From Rhodospirillales bacterium (GTDB lineage Bacteria; Pseudomonadota; Alphaproteobacteria; Micavibrionales; UBA2020): a DNA stretch of 6,001 nucleotides. Numbering within the stretch: position 1 is the stretch's first letter; each line of letters starts with the position of its first letter. The stretch lies in assembly GCA_023266795.1 (NCBI GenBank), contig JAHFPI010000117.1:1-6001 (forward strand), given 5' to 3'. Under the pieces are notes generated by a model that searched no databases, was not told the origin of the DNA, and saw only the letters and a list, made by a program, of their open reading frames with translations. The position numbers were made by a program, and so were the translations under genes. Below are positions 1-5,762 of the stretch, piece after piece.

Positions 1-731
1 GCCTTCGCGGCAAGATCATCGGTTTTCAGGCTGAAACGACCGGGAGAGGTCTTGCCTTGGGAAAATTCCAGCGGCTTTTCCACCGTCAGAGACAGGCTAA
101 CGCGCTTTTTCCTGTATGTCAGCGATCCATCCAGCTGCAGGGCGCTTTTCAGGTCGGGTAGTTTGGCTTCCACGTCTATATCCTCGGCGCCGAAAGAGGT
201 TTTCTTTTGCGTATCCGCAAAATTAAGCTTCCCCTTGCTGATCTTTATATCCCCGAACTGGAGATCAAAGCCTTCGGGCATGGCAGAAGCGGAAGCGGTT
301 CCCGGTTTTGCAGGTGCCTTATCCGCCGTTGATATATTGTTCATGAAATCCCAATTCCGCCTGCCGTCCTCGCCGATCTCGAGATTGATCACCGGCTCGT
401 TCAGGATAAACCGTTTCACGACGATATGCCTTTGAAGAAGCGGCATCAGCTCCAGCGCCACATCCACCTTACCAAGGGAAACCATGTGCTTTTCCCCCGC
501 CCAGTTGGGATTGCTGAACGTCACCTGCTTCAGTTCGACGCCGATGTTCGGCCAGAACACGAAATTCACGCTGCTGAAATCCAGATCGCGCCCCGTCAGC
601 TGCAGCACCTGCTCCTTGGCCGCCGCCGCGATTTTATCCGTGGGGATGACCTGAGGCAGGACCAGCATCGCCGTCGCGTCGATCGCGATAAAAATAAACA
701 GGATCCAGAATAGTTTTTTTATGAATTTCAT
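1..731 (-). CDS. AsmA family envelope protein, N-terminal part (runs off left edge)
   Basis: This reading frame stays open from an ATG at 731 to the window edge, giving 243 complete residues and no stop. The N-terminus has two lysine-containing positions (KFIKK) followed by a hydrophobic stretch at about residues 7-28, a signal-anchor typical of AsmA-like inner-membrane proteins with a large periplasmic part. The following region fits the AsmA/DUF748 family: a SNPNWAG segment at 73-79 (family form SNPxGF), LGKVDVALELMPLL at 86-99, NEPVINLEIGEDGRRNWDF at 111-129, an Ala/Pro/Ser-rich linker at 135-151 and GDIKISKGKLNF at 160-171. AsmA-family proteins are linked to outer-membrane assembly and phospholipid transport between membranes; a specific role here is unknown. 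The ATG overlaps the stop of the upstream acyl-CoA dehydrogenase as ATGA, and AGGA lies 8 bases upstream, so the two are probably co-translated. Full AsmA proteins usually have 600 or more residues, so most of the gene lies outside. Confidence 0.85.
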   Translation of the reverse strand, partial: MKFIKKLFWILFIFIAIDATAMLVLPQVIPTDKIAAAAKEQVLQLTGRDLDFSSVNFVFWPNIGVELKQVTFSNPNWAGEKHMVSLGKVDVALELMPLLQRHIVVKRFILNEPVINLEIGEDGRRNWDFMNNISTADKAPAKPGTASASAMPEGFDLQFGDIKISKGKLNFADTQKKTSFGAEDIDVEAKLPDLKSALQLDGSLTYRKKRVSLSLTVEKPLEFSQGKTSPGRFSLKTDDLAAK

Positions 732-2572
732 GGCTTGATTCCTATCGTGGTCTGGGTATGGGCGAATTGTTCCGCTGCAATCGCCGTCAGCGACGCCGCG
801 CCGTTTTTGATCGACCTTTCCAGTGTCAGTGTCTGCGGCATGACCTTCTCCATATAGAAAAGACCGGTCTTTATTTTTGTTTCGTAGAAATCCCGCCCTT
901 CGGGATTTGCGGCAAGCCGCTGCTGCGCCGTCGCCGCCATCCTGACCCACATATGCCCCATGGCGACAAGACTGAGGAATCTCAGGTAGTCCGTGGAAAT
1001 CCCCGCAGCTTCCAGCAGAAGCGGTCCCATGTCGCGTTTTATCCTACCAATGATGGCCCTAAGCTGTAGCCAGCGGGTCATCCATTTCAGCTTGCAGGCC
1101 GCTGCCTTCACGGGCCCGATGAAATCGGAAGTAACACCGTGACGTTTTGCCGCCTTCAGATCCGCCGCCAGTTGCGCCAGATAGGCTGGCAGAAGATTTT
1201 CCTTCATCACCTTGCGGCCGATCAGGTCGAGCGCCTGAATCCCGTTGGTGCCTTCATAAAGACGAGTGATGCGGGCATCACGGTTGAACTGCTCCATACC
1301 ATGTTCTTTAATGTAGCCGTGACCACCGAAAACCTGCATGGCAGAATTGGTATTATCCACGGCGTTGTCGGTGAAATGCGCCTTGATAACCGGCGTCAGC
1401 AGATCGACTGTCGCCTTCGCGCGATTGCGTGTCGCCTCGTCGGCATGTTTTTGTGAAATATCCAGCTGCATCGACAACCAGTAGGCCAGCATCCGCTCGC
1501 CTTCCACCGTCGCCTTGATGCTCAACAACTCGCGGCGCACGTCGGGGTGATGGATAATGGTGACGGATTTAGCATCCCCCTCCGCTTTCTGATCAATAGC
1601 CTGACTCTGCACGCGCTCGAGCGCATAGGCGAGTCCGTTCTGATAGGCAACCTCACTCAACCCCAGCCCCTGCAGGCCGACGCCGAGACGCGCCTCGTTC
1701 ATCATCACGAACATCGCCTTCATGCCCTTGTGCGCCTCGCCGACCAGCCAGCCTTTAGCGCTTTCGAAATTCAGCTCGCAGGTGCTGTTGCCGTGGATGC
1801 CCATTTTTTCCTCGATGCGCCCGCAGAATACTGGATTGCGCGTATTGGTGTCGGGCAGGAACTTCGGAACAATAAACAGGCTGATGCCTTTAATGCCGGG
1901 CGGTGTGGCCTTATCCTCTATTTTCGCCAGCACCAGATGGCAGATGTTGCTGGTCAGATCATGCTCGCCGGAGGAGATAAAAATCTTGGTGCCGGAAATG
2001 GCGTAGGAGCCGTCCGTCTGTTTCGCAGCTTTGGTCGTGATAAGGCCGAGATCGGTGCCGCACTGCGGCTCCGTCAGGCACATCGTCCCCGCCCATTCTC
2101 CGGATACCAGCTTCGGCAGGTAGGTGTCTTTCAGCTGTTCCGAGCCGTATTCATGCAGCGCATTATACGCGCCGTGGGAAAGCCCCGGATACATCCCGAA
2201 CGCGAGATTGGCGGAGCAGAACATTTCGCCCAGCGCCGTGTTCAGCACCTGCGGCATCCCCAGCCCGCCGTATTTCGGGTCGCAGGCAAACCCTGTCAAC
2301 CCAGCCTCGCAAAATTGTCCGTAAGCCTCTTTGAACCCCGCTGGCGTTTTGACGGTCTTGGCGGCGCGGTCATAAGTGCAGCCTTCCGTATCGCCGACGC
2401 GGTTAAGGGGTGTCAGCACTTCTTCCGCCAGTCTGGCAGTTTCGTTCAGGAACTGGTTGATGGTCGACGCGTCGAGCGCCGCAAATTCCGTGATGGCGGA
2501 AAGCTGCCCGACGTCCAGCACCTCGTTCAGCACAAAACGCATGTCATCGAGGGGGGCCTTGTAGCTCGGCAT
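728..2572 (-). CDS. Acyl-CoA dehydrogenase, long DmdC-like type (614 aa)
   Basis: A flavoprotein that would oxidise an acyl-CoA to the trans-2-enoyl-CoA, passing electrons to electron-transfer flavoprotein; cytosolic. Domains in order: a short N-terminal segment typical of this subfamily (YKAPLDDMRFVLNEVLD, residues 4-20), the alpha-helical N-terminal acyl-CoA dehydrogenase domain (about 40-160), the beta-barrel domain starting with the signature MCLTEPQCGTDLG (164-176) and ISGTKIFISSGEHD (192-205), the C-terminal helical domain with QVFGGHGYIKEHGMEQFNRD (413-432), and an extra C-terminal helical domain (about 460-600). LYEGTNGIQALDL (438-450) carries the expected catalytic base Glu440, comparable in place to the catalytic Glu of DmdC. 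Length near 600 separates it from ordinary 380-residue dehydrogenases. The substrate is not decidable: 3-methylmercaptopropionyl-CoA is the known DmdC substrate, but most family members are annotated as general fatty acyl-CoA dehydrogenases. The start at 2572 is set by a good AGGAG. Confidence 0.95.
   Translation of the reverse strand: MPSYKAPLDDMRFVLNEVLDVGQLSAITEFAALDASTINQFLNETARLAEEVLTPLNRVGDTEGCTYDRAAKTVKTPAGFKEAYGQFCEAGLTGFACDPKYGGLGMPQVLNTALGEMFCSANLAFGMYPGLSHGAYNALHEYGSEQLKDTYLPKLVSGEWAGTMCLTEPQCGTDLGLITTKAAKQTDGSYAISGTKIFISSGEHDLTSNICHLVLAKIEDKATPPGIKGISLFIVPKFLPDTNTRNPVFCGRIEEKMGIHGNSTCELNFESAKGWLVGEAHKGMKAMFVMMNEARLGVGLQGLGLSEVAYQNGLAYALERVQSQAIDQKAEGDAKSVTIIHHPDVRRELLSIKATVEGERMLAYWLSMQLDISQKHADEATRNRAKATVDLLTPVIKAHFTDNAVDNTNSAMQVFGGHGYIKEHGMEQFNRDARITRLYEGTNGIQALDLIGRKVMKENLLPAYLAQLAADLKAAKRHGVTSDFIGPVKAAACKLKWMTRWLQLRAIIGRIKRDMGPLLLEAAGISTDYLRFLSLVAMGHMWVRMAATAQQRLAANPEGRDFYETKIKTGLFYMEKVMPQTLTLERSIKNGAASLTAIAAEQFAHTQTTIGIKP
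739..743 (-). promoter_or_regulatory. Ribosome binding site of the AsmA-family gene
   Basis: AGGAA on the minus strand ends 7 bases before the ATG at 731. It lies inside the end of the acyl-CoA dehydrogenase coding sequence and supports this start, alongside the ATGA overlap that favours translational coupling. Confidence 0.55.
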
Positions 2573-2579
2573 CCGGACG

Positions 2580-2606
2580 CTCCTGTCTGATTTTTCTCTA
2601 CAGGAG
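2580..2606 (-). promoter_or_regulatory. Shine-Dalgarno of the acyl-CoA dehydrogenase within a 7-bp inverted repeat
   Basis: On the minus strand AGGAG (2584 to 2580) lies 7 bases before the ATG at 2572, which decides the start. The same bases form one arm of a perfect inverted repeat: CTCCTGT at 2606-2600, a 13-base loop, then ACAGGAG at 2586-2580. In the mRNA the upstream arm would mask the whole Shine-Dalgarno. The ribosome binding site is well supported; a regulatory role of the repeat is inference. Confidence 0.6.
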
Positions 2607-2708
2607 TTTAGAGCAACTTTCGGCTTAAATCTGCCCCTTAATTACAGGTGAGTGTTGTCATAATTTCAGCCCCGTAAACAGGACTATATTATTCATCGTT
2701 CGGGTAGC

Positions 2709-2714
2709 TATAAT
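2709..2714 (+). promoter_or_regulatory. -10 box (TATAAT) for a probably leaderless MaoC-type gene mRNA
   Basis: TATAAT matches the sigma-70 consensus in all six positions and ends six bases before the ATG at 2721. Transcription normally starts 6-7 bases after the -10 box, which would put +1 on or next to the start codon. At 16-18 base spacing the -35 position is AT-rich (for example ATATTA at 2686-2691) but poorly matched. No Shine-Dalgarno precedes the ATG, which agrees with leaderless initiation. Confidence 0.5.
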
Positions 2715-2720
2715 ACGCGC

Positions 2721-3182
2721 ATGTCGCAAGAATTTTTTACCATGGAAGACTTCCACGTCGGACAAAAGTTTGCTACCGGGTCAGTAACGGTGACGGAAGA
2801 AGCTATTATCGCCTTCGCCAGACAGTACGACCCGCAGGATTTTCATACCGATCCAGTGAAAGCGAAGGAGAGCGTATTCGGCGGGCTGGTCGCCAGCGGC
2901 TGGCACACCACCGCCCTGTCGATGAAGATGATTGTCGAGGCGATGCCAAAAGTGAAAGGCGGCATTGTCGGACTCAACGCCGAAAAAATATTCTGGCCGC
3001 GCCCCGTGCGTCCCGGCGACCGGCTATCGGTGGAAATCGAAATTCTCGAACTGCGCGCCTCGCGCAGCAAGCCGGAACGCGGCATCATGCGCACCAGAAG
3101 CATCACCCTCAACCAGAAGGGCGAGCCGGTGATGGAAAAGGAAGACGTTATTTTCGTGCCGCGCAGGGCAGCTACCCCGTAA
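2721..3182 (+). CDS. MaoC-family (hot-dog fold) enoyl-CoA hydratase/dehydratase, 153 aa
   Basis: A single hot-dog domain protein expected to hydrate enoyl-CoA to (R)-3-hydroxyacyl-CoA, or run a related dehydration; cytosolic, probably dimeric. The MaoC/R-hydratase active-site segment is clear: YDPQDFHTD at 36-44 gives Asp37 and His42 with the Asp-x4-His spacing of PhaJ-type hydratases, followed by GGLVASGWHT at 54-63. VRPGDRLSVEIEI (about 96-108) and a C-terminal strand ending VIFVPRR complete the fold; the length is normal for the family. The opening MEDFHVGQKF resembles relatives. ATG at 2721 is preferred; Met8 (ATG at 2742) is an alternative that also lacks a Shine-Dalgarno. The gene is divergent from an acyl-CoA dehydrogenase, so a shared place in acyl-CoA or branched acyl-CoA breakdown is plausible but inferred. 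Its last 11 bases overlap the end of radC on the other strand. Confidence 0.92.
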   Translation: MSQEFFTMEDFHVGQKFATGSVTVTEEAIIAFARQYDPQDFHTDPVKAKESVFGGLVASGWHTTALSMKMIVEAMPKVKGGIVGLNAEKIFWPRPVRPGDRLSVEIEILELRASRSKPERGIMRTRSITLNQKGEPVMEKEDVIFVPRRAATP

Positions 3183-3879
3183 AACTCAGCAACCCCAGAG
3201 ACTTGAAACTGATGTGGCCGCTCTGGGAGATGATCAGGTGATCGTGGACGAGAATGTCCAGCGCCGCTGCGGCTTTGATGATTTCCTCCGTCATGGCGAT
3301 ATCGGAATCGCTGGGGCTGGGGTCGCCGCTGGGATGATTGTGGACAAGGATCATCGCCGTCGCCCCCAGTTCCAGCGCGCGGCGGACGATCTCGCGGGGA
3401 TAAACCGGCGTATGGTCAACCGTGCCCACCTGCTGCACCTCGTCCGCCATCAGCTGGTTCTTGCGGTTAAGAAACAGCACGCGGAAATGTTCGCGCTTTT
3501 CATGCGCCATGGCGACATAGCAATAATCCAGCAGCTTCTGCCATGAGCCGAGCAGCGGTTTTTTCTCAATATCGTTCCGCAGCATCTTCTGCGTCAGCGC
3601 CTGTACCGTTTTGAAAAACACGGCGGCATTCTCGCTCAGACCTTTGACTTTCTGCAAGTCGGTGATGCTGGCGCCCAATACGCCGGAAATGCCGCCGAAC
3701 TCCTTCAGAAGCTGTTTGGCGAGCAGTTTGACATCGCGCCGTGGGATGACGGAGAACAAAATCATCTCCAGCAGTTCGTAATCCTGAAACCCTTCCGCGC
3801 CCGACTTCAAAAACCGCTGCCGCAGCCGTTCGCGGTGGCCCACATGGTGCGGTTCAAGTTTTTTGACAGGTTCAGGCAT
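3172..3879 (-). CDS. radC: RadC family JAMM-domain protein (UPF0758), 235 aa
   Basis: Historically named a DNA repair protein, but the role of RadC is unsettled. The N-terminal part fits the UPF0758 helical/helix-hairpin-helix region: GHRERLRQRFLKSG (14-27), DYELLEMILF (33-42) and DLQKVKGLSENAA (74-86). The C-terminal part is a JAB1/MPN-type metalloprotease fold. The JAMM zinc motif is intact: His180, His182, Ser190 and Asp193 within VHNHPSGDPSPSDSD (179-193), and Glu130 in REHFRVLFLN is the likely upstream glutamate. Length (235) is normal. It is the second gene after map: its ATG overlaps the map TGA by 8 bases and no good Shine-Dalgarno is visible, so translation is probably coupled to map. 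Its 3' end overlaps the MaoC-type gene on the opposite strand. The family call is near certain; function as protease or repair factor is not shown. Confidence 0.96.
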   Translation of the reverse strand: MPEPVKKLEPHHVGHRERLRQRFLKSGAEGFQDYELLEMILFSVIPRRDVKLLAKQLLKEFGGISGVLGASITDLQKVKGLSENAAVFFKTVQALTQKMLRNDIEKKPLLGSWQKLLDYCYVAMAHEKREHFRVLFLNRKNQLMADEVQQVGTVDHTPVYPREIVRRALELGATAMILVHNHPSGDPSPSDSDIAMTEEIIKAAAALDILVHDHLIISQSGHISFKSLGLLSFTG

Positions 3880-4672
3880 ATGGAGGCTTCGTGTAACCTT
3901 TGGGCGAGAGCGTGAAAATCTCGAAACCGTTTTCCGTCACGGCCAGCGTATGCTCGAACTGTGCCGACAAAGACCGGTCCTTGGTCACCGCCGTCCAGCC
4001 GTCGCTGAGAATCTTGGTTTCCCAGCTGCCGGCATTGATCATCGGCTCGATCGTGAAGAACATGCCCTTTTGCAGTTTCATCCCCTTGCCCGCCTGACCG
4101 TAGTGCAGGATGGACGGCGCACAATGAAAAATTTTACCGATGCCGTGGCCGCAGAAATCCCGCACCACCGAAAACCGCTTGCCCTCGGCATAGCTCTGGA
4201 TGGCGTGCCCGATGTCGCCCAATGTCACACCCGGCTTCACGATTTGAATACCCCGCATCATCGATTCATACGTCGCATCGACCAGCAGTTTCGCTTTGGT
4301 GGAAATTTTTTCGCCCGCGTAATACATACGGCTGGTATCGCCGTGCCAGCCGTCCAGAATAACCGTCACATCAATATTGACGATATCACCCTCCTCCAGT
4401 TGCCGGTCTCCGGGGATGCCGTGACAGACGACATGATTGATGGAGGTGCAGATCGACTTGGGAAAACCCCTGTAATTCAGCGGCGCCGGTATGGCCTTGT
4501 GATCGAGAATGAAGTCATGACAAAGTTTATCGAGATGCCCCGTCGTTACCCCTACCTGTACGTAGGGCGTGATAAAATCAAGCAGCTCGGCTGCAAGCCG
4601 ACCCGCTTTCCGCATCCCGTCAAAATCTGCCGCGCCGTGAAGGATAATCTCCCCTTCGTCGCCATCGTCCAT
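3872..4672 (-). CDS. map: Type I methionine aminopeptidase
   Basis: Removes the initiator methionine from nascent proteins in the cytosol; a dinuclear metal enzyme of the pita-bread fold. Counting from the preferred start at 4672 (266 aa), all five metal ligands are present: Asp101 (NIDVT), Asp112 (HGDTSRMYY), His176 (CGHGIG), Glu209 (FTIEPM) and Glu240 (QFEHT), plus the substrate-binding His84 in NHVVCHGIP. MRKAGRLAAELLDF (20-33) is the conserved N-terminal helix. The core has no type Ib zinc-finger or type II insert. An upstream in-frame ATG at 4708 would add 12 residues (278 aa); that added stretch is very AT-rich and contains a TATAAT six bases before the 4672 ATG, so I favour 4672. Neither start has a Shine-Dalgarno. 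The stop overlaps the radC start by 8 bases. Product call near certain, start moderately so. Confidence 0.95.
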   Translation of the reverse strand: MDDGDEGEIILHGAADFDGMRKAGRLAAELLDFITPYVQVGVTTGHLDKLCHDFILDHKAIPAPLNYRGFPKSICTSINHVVCHGIPGDRQLEEGDIVNIDVTVILDGWHGDTSRMYYAGEKISTKAKLLVDATYESMMRGIQIVKPGVTLGDIGHAIQSYAEGKRFSVVRDFCGHGIGKIFHCAPSILHYGQAGKGMKLQKGMFFTIEPMINAGSWETKILSDGWTAVTKDRSLSAQFEHTLAVTENGFEIFTLSPKGYTKPPYA

Positions 4673-4678
4673 ATTTAA

Positions 4679-4684
4679 ATTATA
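4679..4684 (-). promoter_or_regulatory. -10 box (TATAAT) for a probably leaderless map mRNA
   Basis: On the minus strand a perfect TATAAT (4684 to 4679) is followed by six bases (TTAAAT) and then the ATG at 4672, the same spacing as at the MaoC-type gene in this window. That would put +1 at the start codon. The 17-base-spaced -35 position reads TGAATA and is weak. If the longer map frame from 4708 were used, this box would be coding and meaningless. Confidence 0.42.
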
Positions 4685-4837
4685 TGTTAAATCTCTGTTT
4701 TTATTCATCCCGATAAATTGGGGCGTATCAATCCAGAAAACAAGCTAAAATTGTATAAATGCAAAATTTAAAGGCGCAGACCCTGACCATCTCGCCCCGT
4801 AAACGGCGTTATTCGTTTTGTTATTACTTTTTTAATA

Positions 4838-4849
4838 ATCTCATGAGAT
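4838..4849. repeat. 12-bp perfect palindrome in the flbT leader
   Basis: ATCTCATGAGAT is its own reverse complement. It could be a dimeric-protein operator. Nine bases of it with one flanking base (AATCTCATG, 4837-4845) recur as a direct repeat at 4903-4911, where they include the flbT start codon. Confidence 0.5.
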
Positions 4850-4893
4850 ACTGAAGGTAGGTAAAAACGGTGGAAGAACTCCGCCCTCATAGC

Positions 4894-4900
4894 AAAGGAG
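4894..4900 (+). promoter_or_regulatory. Ribosome binding site of flbT
   Basis: AAAGGAG lies 8 bases before the ATG at 4909. This strong site decides the start over the in-frame GTG at 4870. Confidence 0.8.
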
Positions 4901-4908
4901 AGAATCTC

Positions 4909-5295
4909 ATGGCACTGATCATCGACCTTAAACCCTCTGAAAGAGTTATTATCGGCAACGCGCTCATCACCAATGATGACGTCAGGACACGCCTTCACAT
5001 TGAAGGATCAGCCCCTATCCTGCGTGAAAAAGACATTATGCGCGAAGATGAAGCCAACACCCCCTGCAAAAAAATCTACTTTGCGGTGCAACTGATGTAT
5101 ATCGCCCCGGATCCCCAAAAGGTTCACAAGGCGTATTTTTCCCTCGTCCGTAACGTTCAGGATGCAGCCCCCTCGACGGCGGTCATGTTTGCAAAAATAA
5201 ACGACCATATCCTGAACGACGAATATTACAAGGCATTGAAGGAGGCACGCATCCTGATCGAACATGAAAAGGAGCTCCTCTCTAATGCCTCATAA
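4909..5295 (+). CDS. flbT: Flagellin-synthesis regulator FlbT
   Basis: FlbT is an alphaproteobacterial post-transcriptional regulator of flagellin; in Caulobacter it acts on the 5' leader of flagellin mRNA and couples flagellin synthesis to hook assembly. The 128-residue product has normal length and reads as FlbT along its length: MALIIDLKPSERVIIGNALI (1-20), the central PILREKDIMREDEANTPCKK (36-55), the family hallmark IYFAVQLMYIAP (56-67), and DEYYKALKEARILIEHEKEL (104-123) near the C-terminus. The start at 4909 has a strong AAAGGAG 8 bases upstream and matches the family N-terminus. flaF follows with an 11-bp overlap, the usual partnership. Leader RNA could pair with the start codon (see findings), but no flagellin gene is visible in the window. 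In some species FlbT activates rather than represses; the direction here is unknown. Confidence 0.95.
   Translation: MALIIDLKPSERVIIGNALITNDDVRTRLHIEGSAPILREKDIMREDEANTPCKKIYFAVQLMYIAPDPQKVHKAYFSLVRNVQDAAPSTAVMFAKINDHILNDEYYKALKEARILIEHEKELLSNAS
5267..5274 (+). promoter_or_regulatory. Ribosome binding site of flaF
   Basis: AAAAGGAG lies inside the 3' end of flbT, 10 bases before the ATG at 5285. It favours 5285 over an in-frame ATG at 5264, which has no Shine-Dalgarno. Confidence 0.7.
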
Positions 5296-5749
5296 TAACC
5301 CTTATACAAAAGCAGCCGGCGCCTACGGCGTAACGGCCTCCGCGACAGACCCGCGGGCGCTGGAAGGGACAATCCTGCTGAAATCGGCCCAAAAGCTGGA
5401 AGAACTCGCTAAACGCCTGCAAGCAAACGAAAAAATCCCCCAGGAAGAAATCGGCGGCACACTCGATTACAACCAGAAACTCTGGCAGTTATTCGTCGAA
5501 GACATGATGAATCCGGATCATCCCCTGCCGCAGGAAATAAAAAATAACATAGCCTCGCTGGCCCTGTTTGTTTTTAAAAGAACCCAGGAAATACTCATTG
5601 AGACAAAACCTGAAAAATTCACTATCCTCGTTAATATCAATCGCAACATCGCCGCCGGCCTCATGAAAAAACAGCCGCAGACCGGCCTCCCGCAGGGACA
5701 GACAGCAAAGTCTCCCGCGCCCCCTACCTCAACAGATAGTCTGGCATAA
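5285..5749 (+). CDS. flaF: Flagellar biosynthesis regulator FlaF
   Basis: FlaF works with FlbT in flagellin synthesis; in Caulobacter it is needed for flagellin production and secretion, apparently opposing FlbT. The 154-residue product matches the family from its first residues: YTKAAGAYGVTASATDPRALEG (7-28, with the conserved Tyr-x-x-Ala-x-x-x-Tyr pattern), ILLKSAQKLEELAKRL (30-45), YNQKLWQLFVEDMMNPDHPL (62-81), LPQEIKNNIASLALFVFKRT (81-100) and the closing INRNIAAGLM (118-127). Typical FlaF ends about here; residues 128-154 are an extra low-complexity tail rich in Gln, Pro, Thr and Ser. The start at 5285 is chosen from the AAAAGGAG 10 bases upstream; ATG at 5264 would add 7 residues. It overlaps flbT by 11 bases, which implies coupled translation. 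No U-tailed terminator is seen on the plus strand after it. Confidence 0.93.
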   Translation: MPHNNPYTKAAGAYGVTASATDPRALEGTILLKSAQKLEELAKRLQANEKIPQEEIGGTLDYNQKLWQLFVEDMMNPDHPLPQEIKNNIASLALFVFKRTQEILIETKPEKFTILVNINRNIAAGLMKKQPQTGLPQGQTAKSPAPPTSTDSLA

Positions 5750-5762
5750 AGAACAAGTAAGA

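Larger units (their letters stand above)
2573..2720. other. Divergent intergenic control region between the acyl-CoA dehydrogenase and MaoC-type genes
   Basis: These 148 bases must hold the promoters of both divergent genes. On the plus side a perfect TATAAT sits right before the MaoC start. On the minus side I see no convincing -35/-10 pair for the dehydrogenase. The region contains the inverted repeat at 2580-2606 and three ACAGG words (2600, 2644 and 2678) on the plus strand, the last two of which match no operator I recognise. No small open frame or RNA gene is evident. Confidence 0.5.
4709..4908. other. AT-rich divergent intergenic region between map and flbT, including the flbT leader
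   Basis: Strongly AT-rich in its left two thirds compared with the flanking genes. I see no convincing sigma-70, sigma-54 or sigma-28 promoter for flbT. A perfect 12-bp palindrome lies at 4838-4849, a 6-bp hairpin at 4869-4885 and the flbT Shine-Dalgarno at 4894-4900. A GTG at 4870 is in frame with flbT but would add 13 residues that do not resemble FlbT. Confidence 0.45.

Noticed and set aside
52..713. Plus-strand open frames of 127 and 95 codons at the left end
   Set aside because: They lie opposite a continuous minus-strand frame with a membrane anchor and AsmA-family motifs, and have no recognisable content.
1547..2590. Long plus-strand open frame of 347 codons opposite the acyl-CoA dehydrogenase
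   Set aside because: It is antisense to a full, well-conserved enzyme with intact motifs. Its Arg/His/Gln-rich, motif-free translation is typical of a shadow frame in GC-rich coding DNA.
3863..4678. 271-codon plus-strand open frame opposite map
   Set aside because: It covers map almost completely, in which all five metal ligands are present; the antisense product resembles no known family and has no Shine-Dalgarno.
4910..4915. TGGCAC, resembling the -24 element of a sigma-54 flagellar promoter
   Set aside because: It is the first codons of flbT, and no TTGC-type -12 element follows at the required spacing.
5270..5279. Ten-base palindrome AGGAGCTCCT at the flaF ribosome binding site
   Set aside because: With no bases between the arms it cannot fold into an RNA hairpin, and it is explained by a Shine-Dalgarno next to Glu-Leu-Leu codons of flbT. 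An operator role has no support.
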